DNA from: JBOGUF01 sp050696075
GTDB lineage: Bacteria; Chloroflexota; Chloroflexia; Thermomicrobiales; UBA6265
Length of the DNA: 64,000 nt
Reading direction: 5' to 3'
Assembly: GCA_050696075.1 (NCBI GenBank)
Contig: JBOGUF010000142.1
Coordinates: 1-64,000, forward strand
Shown: positions 1 to 9,227 of the stretch, piece by piece
How positions within the stretch are numbered: the first letter of the stretch is position 1
How the letters are laid out: every line of letters begins with the position of its first letter
Made by a program: the position numbers and the translations under genes
The notes under the pieces: generated by a model
What the model was told of the DNA's origin: nothing
What the model saw: only the letters and a program-made list of their open reading frames with translations
Databases searched by the model: none

Positions 1-43
1 AATTGGGCGGCCGTCTGTCAAAGCTCAAGTCTGTCGTTGTTCG

Positions 44-601
44 CTACTCTGGACTGGCGCCTTCCATCTCGACGCGCTTCATGTATTCGATGTCGCGGCG
101 GACGACAAAGGTGCGACCGCTCATGTCGTCGCGGACGTAATTGAGGCGGCGGTCGTCCATCCAGCGGTAGATCGTCGGTCGCGTGACGCCGAGCTGCTGC
201 GCGGCGTTGCCGATGCTGACCAGTTCGTTCGATTCGTACGCGCGGAACTTGGCCATCGCCATCATGCGGCCGAGCTCGGTGTCCCAGAATGAACGGGGTA
301 CAGTGTAGTCATCGGATGCTGCCGGCCAAAACAGGAGCTGGACCACGGCGTCGATCGCCGTCAATACCCGTTCTTTCGGTTCGCGACTCTTGCCACGGGC
401 GAGTTCGGCCAAGCGGTGCAGATCCTGTCCCAACGGACCGCTGCGCAGTTGATCGATCGTCAGCACTTGAAACGCCACGGGGGACAGGCGCGTCACGAGC
501 CGGTGATGGTGGCTGTAGACCAGCTGCAGGGCCTGATCGATCACGTCTTGGTATTCACGCGGCTCAGCCTCCACGCTGGCTCCTTTCTCCAATGACCCCA
601 A
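44..601 (-). CDS. HTH (MerR/excisionase-type) DNA-binding protein
   Basis: A 185-residue protein whose C-terminal third (about residues 128-175) is a winged helix-turn-helix of the excisionase/MerR type. It has the pattern AAQQLGVTRPTIYRW, followed by an Arg-rich recognition loop and a strand pair. The N-terminal ~120 residues are helical and match no family I recognise. It is likely a small transcriptional regulator. A near-consensus promoter and two direct repeats lie just upstream (621-666), which suggests autoregulation. The HTH call is clear; the regulated target is unknown. Confidence 0.8.
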   Translation of the reverse strand: MGSLEKGASVEAEPREYQDVIDQALQLVYSHHHRLVTRLSPVAFQVLTIDQLRSGPLGQDLHRLAELARGKSREPKERVLTAIDAVVQLLFWPAASDDYTVPRSFWDTELGRMMAMAKFRAYESNELVSIGNAAQQLGVTRPTIYRWMDDRRLNYVRDDMSGRTFVVRRDIEYMKRVEMEGASPE

Positions 602-620
602 GCCGCCCCGAGCGAACCAT

Positions 621-645
621 TCGGACTGTACGGTCGGATTGTACG
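621..645 (-). repeat. Two direct repeats overlapping the HTH gene promoter
   Basis: On the minus strand CGTACAATCCGA (634-645) and CGTACAGTCCGA (621-632) are tandem 12-mers with 11 of 12 identical bases and a 13-bp period. The first contains the -10 element of the promoter for the HTH gene; the second covers the likely start site. The placement is that of an operator, probably bound by the HTH protein itself (inference). Confidence 0.6.
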
Positions 646-666
646 CTCACCTTCGGCTTCTGTCAA
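638..666 (-). promoter_or_regulatory. Promoter of the HTH regulator gene
   Basis: On the minus strand TTGACA (661-666) and TACAAT (638-643) are separated by exactly 17 bp. This is a near-consensus primary-sigma promoter about 30 bp upstream of the ATG at 601. The remaining stretch 667-861 holds no supportable gene. Confidence 0.8.
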
Positions 667-861
667 TAATTTCACGATTCAGGCGAAACCTGTATGGGAG
701 TTTTGGCGCGAACTCCCGTTGAAATGACGGCCTTTGCCAGGCAGTCACCGTTCAACTAGGTGTACGTAAATTGCGCCGAATCGGATGAGTGAGTGTCGGC
801 GCGCCCGTACCTCGGCGGTAACTCGACGGCTAAAGGCTGAGGTCGGATGGTTCGTCGAGCG

Positions 862-1266
862 CTACGAGCCGGTCGCCATGCCGCGAATCGAGAGGCCGAC
901 AATGAAAAGCGCCACCAAGCTATAAAAGAGAAGTCCGTGTCGTGGATGCTTGTCTTTTGCATACGACCAGATGAACGGAAGGACAACAATCGCGGTCACG
1001 CCATAAAGGATGTGGGTCGATGACCGCGGTCTCGAACCATTGAGGTAGAGCGCAACACCGGCCAAGACCTGTACGACAACAAGCGCCTGTCCGATGAGCA
1101 GCGCCCCGGATAAGCTGCCGGTCAAGACGCCGCCACGGACATAGGAAGCGAGTCCCCAGATGCCGACGGCCAACATGAAGAGGAGGACCGACGTCGCCAG
1201 TCGATCATGCAGGAGCAGAAACGTGGACAGATCAAACTCCTTCGGTTGATATTCGCGTCGGTTCAT
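862..1266 (-). CDS. Small four-helix integral membrane protein
   Basis: A 134-residue hydrophobic protein with four predicted membrane helices (about 23-42, 50-73, 80-100 and 108-126) and short polar loops. I do not recognise a named family and see no catalytic motif. The chosen ATG gives the N-terminus MNRREYQPKEF; the frame is open upstream to 1356 but that extension is low-complexity and unlike a protein start. It follows the MBL hydrolase gene at 1372 on the same strand and may be co-transcribed with it. Confidence 0.6.
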   Translation of the reverse strand: MNRREYQPKEFDLSTFLLLHDRLATSVLLFMLAVGIWGLASYVRGGVLTGSLSGALLIGQALVVVQVLAGVALYLNGSRPRSSTHILYGVTAIVVLPFIWSYAKDKHPRHGLLFYSLVALFIVGLSIRGMATGS

Positions 1267-1371
1267 CGTCCTTGTGTGCCTGAGCGTGCAACTGTGCTTT
1301 CGACATTGTATCGATTGCTCGAATGTCGATGCACCTCGGAAGGGCAGGACTGCCACACGACTCGCATTGCA

Positions 1372-2196
1372 TCAGTCAAGGCCCGGTAATCCGAGTTGTC
1401 CAGTGTACGGCGTCGGCGGGTTTTCTTGATCGGACCTCCAGACCCGGCTAGGTTGAGCGCGCGGCAAGGCTTCGACGGACCAGGCCGTACGATCGGCGTG
1501 CAAGCGCCGGACGACGGTCGTCACGGCGAGATCGGGCCGATTGTTCACCGCCGAGAGATGCGCCAGCCAAATTGCCGGCCGTTTCGCCGTCGTGGCCGCG
1601 ACGCGTGCCAATAAATCGCTGCAGACGTCGTTCGAGAGATGCCCCTCGTCCGAAAGGACACGGCGCTTCAGCGGAGCCGGGTAGGGCCCACGCCGGAGCA
1701 TTCGTTCGTCATGGTTCGACTCAATGATAATGAGATCGGCGCCTTCCAGAGGAGTGACGATGTCGTTGGTGGCGCAGCCCGCGTCGGTCACGATTGCAAC
1801 CGTCGCTCCATTCCCTTGGAGCAAGAAGCCGCATGGTTCCGCCGCGTCGTGGCAGACCGGGATCGACGTCGCGGCGAGGGAACCCACCTCGCGCAACGCG
1901 CCCAACTCAATCCGTCCGAACGTGCCCACGCCCAGGCCCGCTGCCCGCGCCGTGCCGGCGGTACAGACGATCGGTACGCCTTGCCGCGCAAGCCGATCGA
2001 GCGATCGAATGTGGTCGGTATGCTCGTGCGACACCAAGACCGCGGCAAGATCAGCGATTGCGCGCCCGAGGGACGCCAGCCCGCTGGCGATCACGGCGTG
2101 GGATACCCCGCAATCGACGAGCACGACCGTCTTCCCGTCGTCGATGATCGTCGAGTTGCCGGAGCTACCGCTGCCGAGACTCAGCACCGAGATCAT
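1372..2196 (-). CDS. MBL-fold metallo-hydrolase, WalJ/YycJ-like
   Basis: A 274-residue metallo-beta-lactamase-fold hydrolase. The N-terminus MISVLSLGSGSSGNS is typical of the YycJ/WalJ subfamily, and the metal-binding motif SHEHTDH (about residues 56-62) gives the HxHxDH ligands. A downstream VTDAG motif supplies the bridging aspartate. Family members are putative nucleases or phosphoesterases linked to DNA repair and cell-wall homeostasis in Firmicutes; the substrate here is unknown. I chose the ATG at 2196, where homology to the family begins, rather than the longer open frame to 2304. Divergent from the UPF0182 gene. Confidence 0.85.
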   Translation of the reverse strand: MISVLSLGSGSSGNSTIIDDGKTVVLVDCGVSHAVIASGLASLGRAIADLAAVLVSHEHTDHIRSLDRLARQGVPIVCTAGTARAAGLGVGTFGRIELGALREVGSLAATSIPVCHDAAEPCGFLLQGNGATVAIVTDAGCATNDIVTPLEGADLIIIESNHDERMLRRGPYPAPLKRRVLSDEGHLSNDVCSDLLARVAATTAKRPAIWLAHLSAVNNRPDLAVTTVVRRLHADRTAWSVEALPRAQPSRVWRSDQENPPTPYTGQLGLPGLD

Positions 2197-2291
2197 GCGT
2201 TTAGACCTACTTTCGCCGGCGGCCACACCAATCCCAACGGTCGACTGAATGGTACGATGATGAGACGCAATCGGCGCGGACCAGCCGCGGA

Positions 2292-5174
2292 GTGGAGTAT
2301 GCAATTGCGAATTACACGATGGTCATAGGGAACCCGCGGCGCGCTCGTCCGCGCCCGACTACGATCCGTCGTCCGAATCGCCCACGCGGACCACTGATAT
2401 CTCCGTCGACGAAGCGGAGTTTGGTGACCGCGGGCATCTTCGTTGTGATCTTTGTCGTGTTGATCGCAACCTCGGCGTTCTGGGTCAACTGGTGGTGGTT
2501 CGGCAGCGTTGGCTACCGCTCCGTGCTGACGACGCGATATGTGGCCATGGGGCTTGCCTTTGCCACCGGCGGATTAGTCGCATCCGTGATTCTGGTTGGC
2601 AACGTCGTCGTGGCCCTGCGCCGAACGCGATCAGACCGACCGCTGGGCGCCCTGGCAACTTTCTCGAACCGCGTGCTGGTGGCGGCATTGCTCGTCGGTA
2701 CCGCGGTCATGTTTGTCGTCGGAGGGATGTGGAGCAGTCGCCGCTGGGAAACGTGGCTGCTCTGGCTCAATGGTGAATCGTTTGGCGTCGAGGACCCGGT
2801 CTTTGGGCGCGATGCGGGGTTCTTCATTTTTGCCGTGCCGGCGTTGCAAGCGATTCGTTCCGGTTTGCTCGGCGTGTTGATGCTGACATTTCTGGCGGTG
2901 ACGCTTGTCTACGTGTTGCGTCTCGGAGTGAACATGCGCCGTTTGCGTTCGGCGCCCGAAACGATGCGGATTCACCTATTTGCCCTCGGCGGCGCCATGC
3001 TCCTGGTGCTGGCCGGTAGCTACTGGCTTGCCAACTTCGACCTCGCCTATTCGACGCGCGGTTTCGCGTTTGGTCCGGGGTACACGGACGTTAACGTGCA
3101 GCGGATTGCCAACTGGCTCCTCGCGGCGGTGTCGATCGCGGCGGCAGTGCTTCTGCTCCTCAACGCTTTCGTGCGTCGCGCGAAGTTGCTCGTCGGCATT
3201 GTCGTCCTTTGGGGAGCGCTGAGTTTGGTTGTCGGCGTGGTGATTCCCGAGATCGTGCAGCGGATCATCGTCGAGCCGAGCGAGCTGGCGCGGGAACGCC
3301 CGTACATCGCCAATAACATCGAGATGACGAACGCGGCCTACGGCCTGGATCAGGTCGAGGAACGCGAGCTCTCTGGCACCCAGCCGGTGCAGGCCAACGA
3401 ACTCGCGACCCATCAGACGACCCTCGACAATATCCGGCTCTGGGATTACCGGATCATTCGGTCCACCTTCCAGCAGTTGCAGTCATTCGTGCCGTACTAC
3501 CTCTTTCACGATGTCGACGTCGAACGCTACGACGTCGAGGGAGTGACGACCCAGGTGCTCCTCTCGGCCCGCGAGATTGAGCCCGCGAACCTACCGGAGA
3601 ATGCCCAACGATGGACGAACCTGAGGCTGGTATATACCCACGGGTACGGCGTTGTCGTTAGTCCGGCCGTTGAAGTGAACCGTCAGGGATTGCCGACCTT
3701 TCTCGTCAACAACATCCCGCCGAGTGGTACAGGAACACTCGCGATCGATCAACCCGAGATCTACTTTGGCGAAACCCAAGGCGACTGGGTCGTGACCAAT
3801 TCGAGTCAAGAGGAGTTCTCCGGCCTTGAAGAGACGGTCGAGGCGACCCAATACGCGGGGGAAGGCAAAGGCACGATCCAGCTCGACAACTATTTCGCGA
3901 AGGTGATGCTGGCAATGCATCTTGGCGACCGCAACCTGCTGCTCAGTGGGGCGATCACCGACGACGCGCGCATCCATCTGCACCGCACGATTACCGATCG
4001 CATCGACCACATCGCGCCGTTTCTTATCCTGGACGAAGACCCCTACCTGGTGATCGACGACGGACGCCTCTTCTGGATTGTTGACGCCTACACGGCAACC
4101 GATCGCTATCCAGTGGCGACGCGAACGCGCGGCATCAACTATCTGCGGAACAGCGTCAAAATCGTCGTAGACGCCTACAACGGCACGGTCTGGTTCTACC
4201 GCACGGCTGAACCCGATCCGATTGCGGACGCCTACGGCGAGATATACGAGGATCTGTTCCGGCCAATCACCGAGGCGCCCTCCGGTATCTCGTCCCACTT
4301 TCGCTATCCCGAGCTGCTGTTTGAGGTCCAGTCCGAGATCTACTCGACGTTTCATGTCACCGATCCGACCGCCTTCTACAACGGCGAGGACCGCTGGAGC
4401 ATCCCGGTCGAAGAGGTAAGTGGGTCGCTGGATCGCATGGAGCCGTACTACGTCACGATGACCTTGCCCACCGAGCAGGACCTTGAGTTCACCTTGATTC
4501 GCCCATTCATCCCCGGCGGGCGGACGGACCGGCAGAACATGACGGCGTGGATGGCTGGCCAGAGTGACGAGCAGGCCGCAACTCGACTCGTCGTCTATCG
4601 GTTTCCTCGGCAGGAGACGGTCTTTGGACCGCGACAGATCGCGGCGCGGATCAATCAGGAGCCGGAGATTTCGGCCCAAATTACACTCTGGGACCAAGCC
4701 GGGTCCGAGGTGGTTCGCGGCAACATGCTCGTCGTTCCGATCGAGGAGAGCGTGCTCTACGTGCAACCGCTTTATCTTCAAGCACGGGAAACGGAGGCCG
4801 CGCTGCCAGAGCTCAAGCGCGTCATCGTTGCGTCGAGCGAACGAGTGGTGATGCGTGAGACGCTCGACGAGGCGCTCGTGGCCCTAACTCAGAGCGATGC
4901 GGCGACGGTCGACCTGATCGAGCAACCAGATGGCACGACGATCGACGTTGCGCCTGAAACGCCCGTTGAAAGCTCGACGGAGTCCGCCGGCGGCGATCTG
5001 GCACGGGAGGCGTTGGAAACGTACGACCGGGCGCAGATGGCGCTGCGGGACGGCGACTGGGAGGCCTACGGACGCGAGCAAGCGGCACTCGAGTCGATTC
5101 TGCAAGAACTCGCTGGTGGGAATGAATCCGAAGCGGGCGGAACTGCCACGCCTGTCGCCACGCCACAACCGTGA
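2292..5174 (+). CDS. UPF0182 family large membrane protein
   Basis: A protein of about 960 residues. The first ~320 residues carry roughly seven membrane helices, including a first segment followed by the signature NWWWFGSVGYRSV. A very large extracytoplasmic domain follows, with a low-complexity acidic C-terminal tail (about 880-960, rich in Glu, Ala and Thr). This architecture is diagnostic of UPF0182, a family common in actinobacteria, cyanobacteria and Chloroflexota whose biochemical role is unknown. The start is uncertain: GTG at 2292, or the in-frame ATG at 2319. It converges on the YggS gene with a 12-bp gap. Confidence 0.9.
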   Translation: MEYAIANYTMVIGNPRRARPRPTTIRRPNRPRGPLISPSTKRSLVTAGIFVVIFVVLIATSAFWVNWWWFGSVGYRSVLTTRYVAMGLAFATGGLVASVILVGNVVVALRRTRSDRPLGALATFSNRVLVAALLVGTAVMFVVGGMWSSRRWETWLLWLNGESFGVEDPVFGRDAGFFIFAVPALQAIRSGLLGVLMLTFLAVTLVYVLRLGVNMRRLRSAPETMRIHLFALGGAMLLVLAGSYWLANFDLAYSTRGFAFGPGYTDVNVQRIANWLLAAVSIAAAVLLLLNAFVRRAKLLVGIVVLWGALSLVVGVVIPEIVQRIIVEPSELARERPYIANNIEMTNAAYGLDQVEERELSGTQPVQANELATHQTTLDNIRLWDYRIIRSTFQQLQSFVPYYLFHDVDVERYDVEGVTTQVLLSAREIEPANLPENAQRWTNLRLVYTHGYGVVVSPAVEVNRQGLPTFLVNNIPPSGTGTLAIDQPEIYFGETQGDWVVTNSSQEEFSGLEETVEATQYAGEGKGTIQLDNYFAKVMLAMHLGDRNLLLSGAITDDARIHLHRTITDRIDHIAPFLILDEDPYLVIDDGRLFWIVDAYTATDRYPVATRTRGINYLRNSVKIVVDAYNGTVWFYRTAEPDPIADAYGEIYEDLFRPITEAPSGISSHFRYPELLFEVQSEIYSTFHVTDPTAFYNGEDRWSIPVEEVSGSLDRMEPYYVTMTLPTEQDLEFTLIRPFIPGGRTDRQNMTAWMAGQSDEQAATRLVVYRFPRQETVFGPRQIAARINQEPEISAQITLWDQAGSEVVRGNMLVVPIEESVLYVQPLYLQARETEAALPELKRVIVASSERVVMRETLDEALVALTQSDAATVDLIEQPDGTTIDVAPETPVESSTESAGGDLAREALETYDRAQMALRDGDWEAYGREQAALESILQELAGGNESEAGGTATPVATPQP

Positions 5175-5186
5175 TTCGATGAGTGG

Positions 5187-5888
5187 TTAGCCGAAAATCG
5201 CCCGTCCGATGCGGACATGGGTCGCTCCCTCTTCGATGGCGATCTGAAAGTCGTTGGTCATCCCCATTGAGAGGACGGACAGGCAACTCCGCGGCAGGCT
5301 GGTCTGGAGCCTATCGCGCAGCTCGCGAAGGCGGCGAAAAACGGGACGGGCTCCTTCGGGGTCCACGACGAGCGGCGCGATCGTCATCAGACCGCGTAGT
5401 TCGAGGTGGGGTTGCGCCAGGACAAGCGCGGCCAACTTGCCTGTTTCCGAGGGATGGCACCCTGCCTTCTGGTCCTCGCCCGCGACGTTGACCTGAATCA
5501 ACACCGGCAGTCTGATGCCGCGACCGGCCGCGTGCCTTTCCAGCTCATGAATGAGCGACTGGCGATCGACCGACTCGACGCAATCGAAGAGCTCGACGGC
5601 GTGTCTGGCCTTATTCGATTGGAGTTGACCGATCATGTGGAGAGTGGCGTCCGGCGGCAGTGGCACGGCGAACTTGCGCCGTGCGTCTTGGACGCGGTTT
5701 TCGCCGAAGTGACGGAGGCCGGCGGCGTACGCCAGGTCGAGCGCTGATCGGCTAACCGACTTGGTGACCGCAACGATGGTGATCTCCGACGGCGCTCGCC
5801 CGGCACCGGCCGCCGCCTGAGCAATCTGCAAGCGGACCCGGTCGATGCTCGCCTCGACGTCGACGGGCGTAATCCGCGTCTCAATCAC
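5187..5888 (-). CDS. yggS: YggS/PROSC family PLP-binding protein
   Basis: A 233-residue single-domain PLP-binding protein of the YggS/PLPBP family, involved in vitamin B6 and amino-acid homeostasis rather than a defined catalytic step. The PLP lysine is K43 in VAVTKSVS. Other family signatures are HMIGQLQSNKA and the C-terminal SMGMTNDFQIAIEEG followed by VRIGRAIFG. I chose GTG at 5888, overlapping the upstream pgeF-like stop by 8 bp, with a GGTGG ribosome-binding site. YggS and a PgeF homologue are common operon partners in Gram-positive-type bacteria. Confidence 0.92.
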   Translation of the reverse strand: MIETRITPVDVEASIDRVRLQIAQAAAGAGRAPSEITIVAVTKSVSRSALDLAYAAGLRHFGENRVQDARRKFAVPLPPDATLHMIGQLQSNKARHAVELFDCVESVDRQSLIHELERHAAGRGIRLPVLIQVNVAGEDQKAGCHPSETGKLAALVLAQPHLELRGLMTIAPLVVDPEGARPVFRRLRELRDRLQTSLPRSCLSVLSMGMTNDFQIAIEEGATHVRIGRAIFG

Positions 5889-6732
5889 TGGTCGATGCTT
5901 CCACCAGCGCGATGATTGCGCCGAATCGCCCGGTGTGCGGACCCTGGCCGCGATGCGAGAACCATTCTCGACCCTGGCATCGCGTGCAGACGTCGCTCGC
6001 TTCGATGTTTTCGTCAGGTACGCCGGCGCGCTCGAGCAAGAAGCGATTCGCCGCCTTGATATCGAGGTGGAGACGGCGCGGTCCCGCCCGTAAGGCGCGG
6101 TCGGCGTCGTCGCGCGCCTGTTCGCGCCACGCTTCCACGACCTCGTTGCCGACCTCGTAACAACAGGCGCCGATGCTCGGCGAGAGAAAGGCCACGACGC
6201 CATCGGGCCGGGTCTCGAAGGCCGTCTCCATCGCGGCGATGGTGGCGCCGGCCACGTCCTGCACCGTTCCACGCCACCCGGCGTGAACCGAGGCGATTGC
6301 CGGGTTCTCGCGGTCGACGATGAGGATCGGCTGGCAGTCCGCGTGAAGGGTCATCAACGCGACACCCGCGTCGCGCGTGATCAGTGCGTCCGCGGCCGCC
6401 ACAGGCGTCGATCCTGGCATGGCGCCTTGACCCGCCTGATCGGCCGAGACCAGGCTGACGCTCGACCCATGCACCTGATGTGCCGTGATCAAACGTTCGG
6501 GATTGATCCCGATGGCACGACACCACGCGTGGCGCATCGCCCACGCGTCGGCGCGATCGCGGGGTGCGCCGTAACCGACGTTGCCATCCGCAATGCCCAA
6601 ACCCACGACCCGCGAGGTGACGCCGTGCAGGACGCCTGGAACCGACGACAGCAAGTTGCTCACCGCCAGGAGTCCGCTAAGATCAGGCGCCGCCGGCGCG
6701 AACGAGATCGAGCCGGACCGACCATGAGTCAC
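5881..6732 (-). CDS. pgeF: PgeF/YfiH family laccase-domain protein
   Basis: A 283-residue protein of the multicopper-oxidase-fold YfiH/PgeF family (peptidoglycan editing factor; other members are reported as purine nucleoside or polyphenol enzymes). The metal/active-site residues are visible: AHQVHG (His85 and His88), LHADC (His130, Cys133) and SVHAGWRG (His150), followed by the family motif SIGACCYEVG. It starts at GTG 6732, overlapping the upstream stop by 1 bp, so it is probably translationally coupled. The downstream yggS overlap completes a three-gene operon. Confidence 0.9.
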   Translation of the reverse strand: MTHGRSGSISFAPAAPDLSGLLAVSNLLSSVPGVLHGVTSRVVGLGIADGNVGYGAPRDRADAWAMRHAWCRAIGINPERLITAHQVHGSSVSLVSADQAGQGAMPGSTPVAAADALITRDAGVALMTLHADCQPILIVDRENPAIASVHAGWRGTVQDVAGATIAAMETAFETRPDGVVAFLSPSIGACCYEVGNEVVEAWREQARDDADRALRAGPRRLHLDIKAANRFLLERAGVPDENIEASDVCTRCQGREWFSHRGQGPHTGRFGAIIALVEASTSD

Positions 6733-8363
6733 TATGGATCACGCTCCTCGCGGGCGGCGTCGATAATGATCTGATCGACCACCAGTTCCACCGGCGCTCG
6801 GTCGTCGGTAAAGACGCGCCCGCCGGGTTCGACCTCGCGAATGTTGCCGCTGGCGATGCTGCGCTCACCGACCACGCGCAAAATTGAGCGGTCTGGCAGA
6901 CGGGAGACATTTGTGGCGAAGTTGGAGAGCGCACTCGGACTATGGGTGCCGATCACCATGCTGTTGGAAAACTGTTCGACGTCGATGATGTAGACGTGGG
7001 GATAGACATCCCGCATCGTCGATGCGATCACGTCGACCAAGCGGTAATCGTCTTCATGTCGCCCGACGTTCACAACGGCGACGCCGTTTGGATTGAGGCG
7101 GTCGGATACCTCCTGAAAGAACTCTCTGGTGGTCAACTGAAACGGGATGTAGGGTTGGTGGTAAGCGTCGATTCCGATCAGGTCGTAGGTGCGATCGGTG
7201 CGGCGGACGAAGAACCGACCGTCGTCGACGATGGCGTTGAGGTTCGGGAGGTCCATCGCGAAGTATTCTTTGCCGATGCGGACGATCTCCGGATCGATCT
7301 CGACCCCGTCGATTTGGACGCCGTCGTAGGCAACGGTGAGCTGCCGGGCAGCTGTGCCGCCAGCCAAGCCGATGATGAGCGCATCGTCAACCGAGCGTTC
7401 GCTCGCGCCAGTGGTGAAGAGTGGTCCGACCATAAAATAGTCCCATGGTCCCCGCGTCAGCAGATCGTCGGGGTCATAGATCGAATGAACGGCGTGTCCT
7501 TCGTTTAGTGCCAGTAGATAGGCGCCGTCGTCCTCAAGCACTTGGATGTAGTTGTAGGCGGACTCGGTTTCGTAGACGAGCTCACCGCGGTACGGAGGTT
7601 TGATCTGCCTGGCCTCAGCCACGGCTGTCGTCAGCAAGAGCAATCCGGCCATCACCGCCAGACCGCCGGCGAGGAGACGCTCACGCAGGGTCAAGAGGCC
7701 CGCAATGGAGAGCAAGAGGAGCGTGAGGCTCAGCGTCAAGAATGTGCGCGACGTACCTAACAGCGGAATCAGCACCAGGACGGGCAAAAAACTGCCGGCG
7801 ATCGAGCCGAGGGTCGAGAGCGCGTAGATGTTGCCGGCGGTGATCCCCGCCGCACGCACGTCGTCGAGTTGGAGGCGGATGGCAAAGGGTGTGACAAAGC
7901 CCAGCAGCGTCACCGGCGCGGCCAAGAGCAACAAAACCCCGAGCAGCGAGCCGTAGAAGGCGCCGACGGCGACGTCGTCGAAGGCTTCAAGTGACGCGGT
8001 CAGGATCGGCCGGGACACAAAGGGGATCAGTCCCGCGCAGAACGCGGCGATACCCGTGACAGCGAACAGAAGCCATGGCCGGGGATAGCGATCGACGACC
8101 CGGCCACCAAGGTAGTAGCCGAGCGACAGATATGCCAGGGTGAGGCCGATAATGTTTGCCCAAATAAATGTCGAATCGCCGAAGTAGGGGGCAATCAGGC
8201 GCGACGCCGAGATCTCGATGCCGATGCTGGAGAGACCGCCAACAAAAACGATGGCGCGGAGAAAGAACGGCGAGATGCTCGCGCGTTGCCGCGTTGACGG
8301 TTGAACCTCGGTCGAGACCACGGCAGACGCGGCCCGCGGACGATCAACAAATGATTCAGACAT
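6732..8363 (-). CDS. Membrane-fused spermidine synthase-like methyltransferase-fold protein
   Basis: A 543-residue protein. The N-terminal half (about residues 31-240) holds seven or more membrane helices; the C-terminal half is a spermidine-synthase-like Rossmann domain with motif I IIGLAGGTAARQL, the acidic IDGVEIDPEIV, and DLIGIDAY. Such MFS-like/SpeE fusions are usually annotated as fused spermidine synthase, but the polyamine-binding residues cannot be confirmed by eye, so the substrate is unknown. The start at ATG 8363 has AAGGA six bases upstream. A TATACT -10-like hexamer sits at 8426-8431 without a clear -35. First gene of the 5187-8363 operon. Confidence 0.82.
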   Translation of the reverse strand: MSESFVDRPRAASAVVSTEVQPSTRQRASISPFFLRAIVFVGGLSSIGIEISASRLIAPYFGDSTFIWANIIGLTLAYLSLGYYLGGRVVDRYPRPWLLFAVTGIAAFCAGLIPFVSRPILTASLEAFDDVAVGAFYGSLLGVLLLLAAPVTLLGFVTPFAIRLQLDDVRAAGITAGNIYALSTLGSIAGSFLPVLVLIPLLGTSRTFLTLSLTLLLLSIAGLLTLRERLLAGGLAVMAGLLLLTTAVAEARQIKPPYRGELVYETESAYNYIQVLEDDGAYLLALNEGHAVHSIYDPDDLLTRGPWDYFMVGPLFTTGASERSVDDALIIGLAGGTAARQLTVAYDGVQIDGVEIDPEIVRIGKEYFAMDLPNLNAIVDDGRFFVRRTDRTYDLIGIDAYHQPYIPFQLTTREFFQEVSDRLNPNGVAVVNVGRHEDDYRLVDVIASTMRDVYPHVYIIDVEQFSNSMVIGTHSPSALSNFATNVSRLPDRSILRVVGERSIASGNIREVEPGGRVFTDDRAPVELVVDQIIIDAAREERDP

Positions 8364-8535
8364 GCTGTCCTTAGGATCGTACGTGCGAAACCGATGCGGC
8401 GGAACCGCGCGGCGTGTGCCGGCCAAGTATAGACGCCTACCGAGTCTGGCGGCGTCTCGTTCTGCCGGCGCCTGGCGATCGCCGGCGGTCCGCCACCGCG
8501 CTGCTCACGGCATGGCAAAATTCGCACAATGAGCG

Positions 8536-8564
8536 TTGTCCGCAAAGCGCCGCTGTGCTATCGT
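8536..8564 (+). promoter_or_regulatory. Probable promoter of the Nudix-like gene
   Basis: TTGTCC (8536-8541) and TATCGT (8559-8564) are separated by 17 bp, about 75 bp upstream of the ATG at 8640. Moderate match to consensus. The rest of 8364-8639 shows no gene. Confidence 0.4.
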
Positions 8565-8639
8565 CCGCCAGCCGACCTCCACCCCGGTGCCGGGGTTTTA
8601 CGCTAGTTCGAGGACGTTCCCATCACCGCTGAGGGCGTT

Positions 8640-9101
8640 ATGCCGAAAATTGCCGCCGACATTGTTGATGCGTACGTTTTTCGCCGGGTGAACGCCCGCG
8701 TGCAGTTCTTGCTCTTACGCCGCCACGACGAACTTCCCCTCGGTGGCACGTGGCAAAGCATCCACGCCAAGATTGAGCCGAACGAGACGGCGCTGGAAGC
8801 TGCCGAGCGCGCCGTCAAGATTAGTACTGGGATCGCGATCGTCGACGCGTTTTCGGCCGACTACATCAATCAGTTCTACGACCACGAGTCGGACACCATT
8901 ATTCTGGCGCCTGTCTTTGCCTTTACCGCCCCGCCCAAGTCCAAGATCGAGCTTAGCCGCGAGTACACCGACAGCATTTGGTGCGACCGGGAGGAAGCCT
9001 CGGCCCGGCTTCTCTGGACCGGTCAACGATGGGCCATCCGCCACATTGAGGAAGTCATCGGCTTCGGCGGCGACGAAGCAGAGTTCTACCGGGTAAGGTA
9101 G
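8640..9101 (+). CDS. Nudix-fold protein with degenerate Nudix box
   Basis: A 153-residue protein with the Nudix fold pattern: an N-terminal strand with FLLLRRHDELPLGGTWQ, a box-like segment at residues 43-65, and a C-terminal strand/helix. The box keeps Glu49, Arg57 and Gly64. However, the three catalytic metal-binding glutamates of the GX5EX7REUXEEXGU signature are replaced (Ala58, Ile61, Ser62), and the leading Gly is Ala43. It is therefore unlikely to hydrolyse nucleotides by the usual Mg-dependent mechanism and may be a binding or regulatory paralogue. Located just upstream of uvrB on the same strand. Confidence 0.75.
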   Translation: MPKIAADIVDAYVFRRVNARVQFLLLRRHDELPLGGTWQSIHAKIEPNETALEAAERAVKISTGIAIVDAFSADYINQFYDHESDTIILAPVFAFTAPPKSKIELSREYTDSIWCDREEASARLLWTGQRWAIRHIEEVIGFGGDEAEFYRVR

Positions 9102-9166
9102 ATCGACGGAGGTCGTCGTTATGTCGTATTGCCCACTTTTCTGCTCCTCCCAACCCCTCGCCGGGG

Positions 9167-9205
9167 TATAATTCCGGATGCGCATGCCCGCCGTTTCGTG
9201 CGGGC
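9167..9205 (+). promoter_or_regulatory. uvrB promoter -10 and leader hairpin
   Basis: A perfect TATAAT (9167-9172) lies 55 bp before uvrB without a recognisable -35 at 17 bp. It is followed by an 8-bp palindrome ATGCGCAT (9178-9185) and an inverted repeat GCCCGC/GCGGGC (9186-9205). The palindrome could be an SOS-type operator, but no known LexA box of this lineage was matched by eye. Confidence 0.4.
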
Positions 9206-9227
9206 GTGATTCGTTCTGGGAGCACCT

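Noticed and set aside
3591..4781. 396-codon minus-strand frame over the UPF0182 gene
   Set aside because: Opposite-strand shadow; no motif, no ribosome-binding site.
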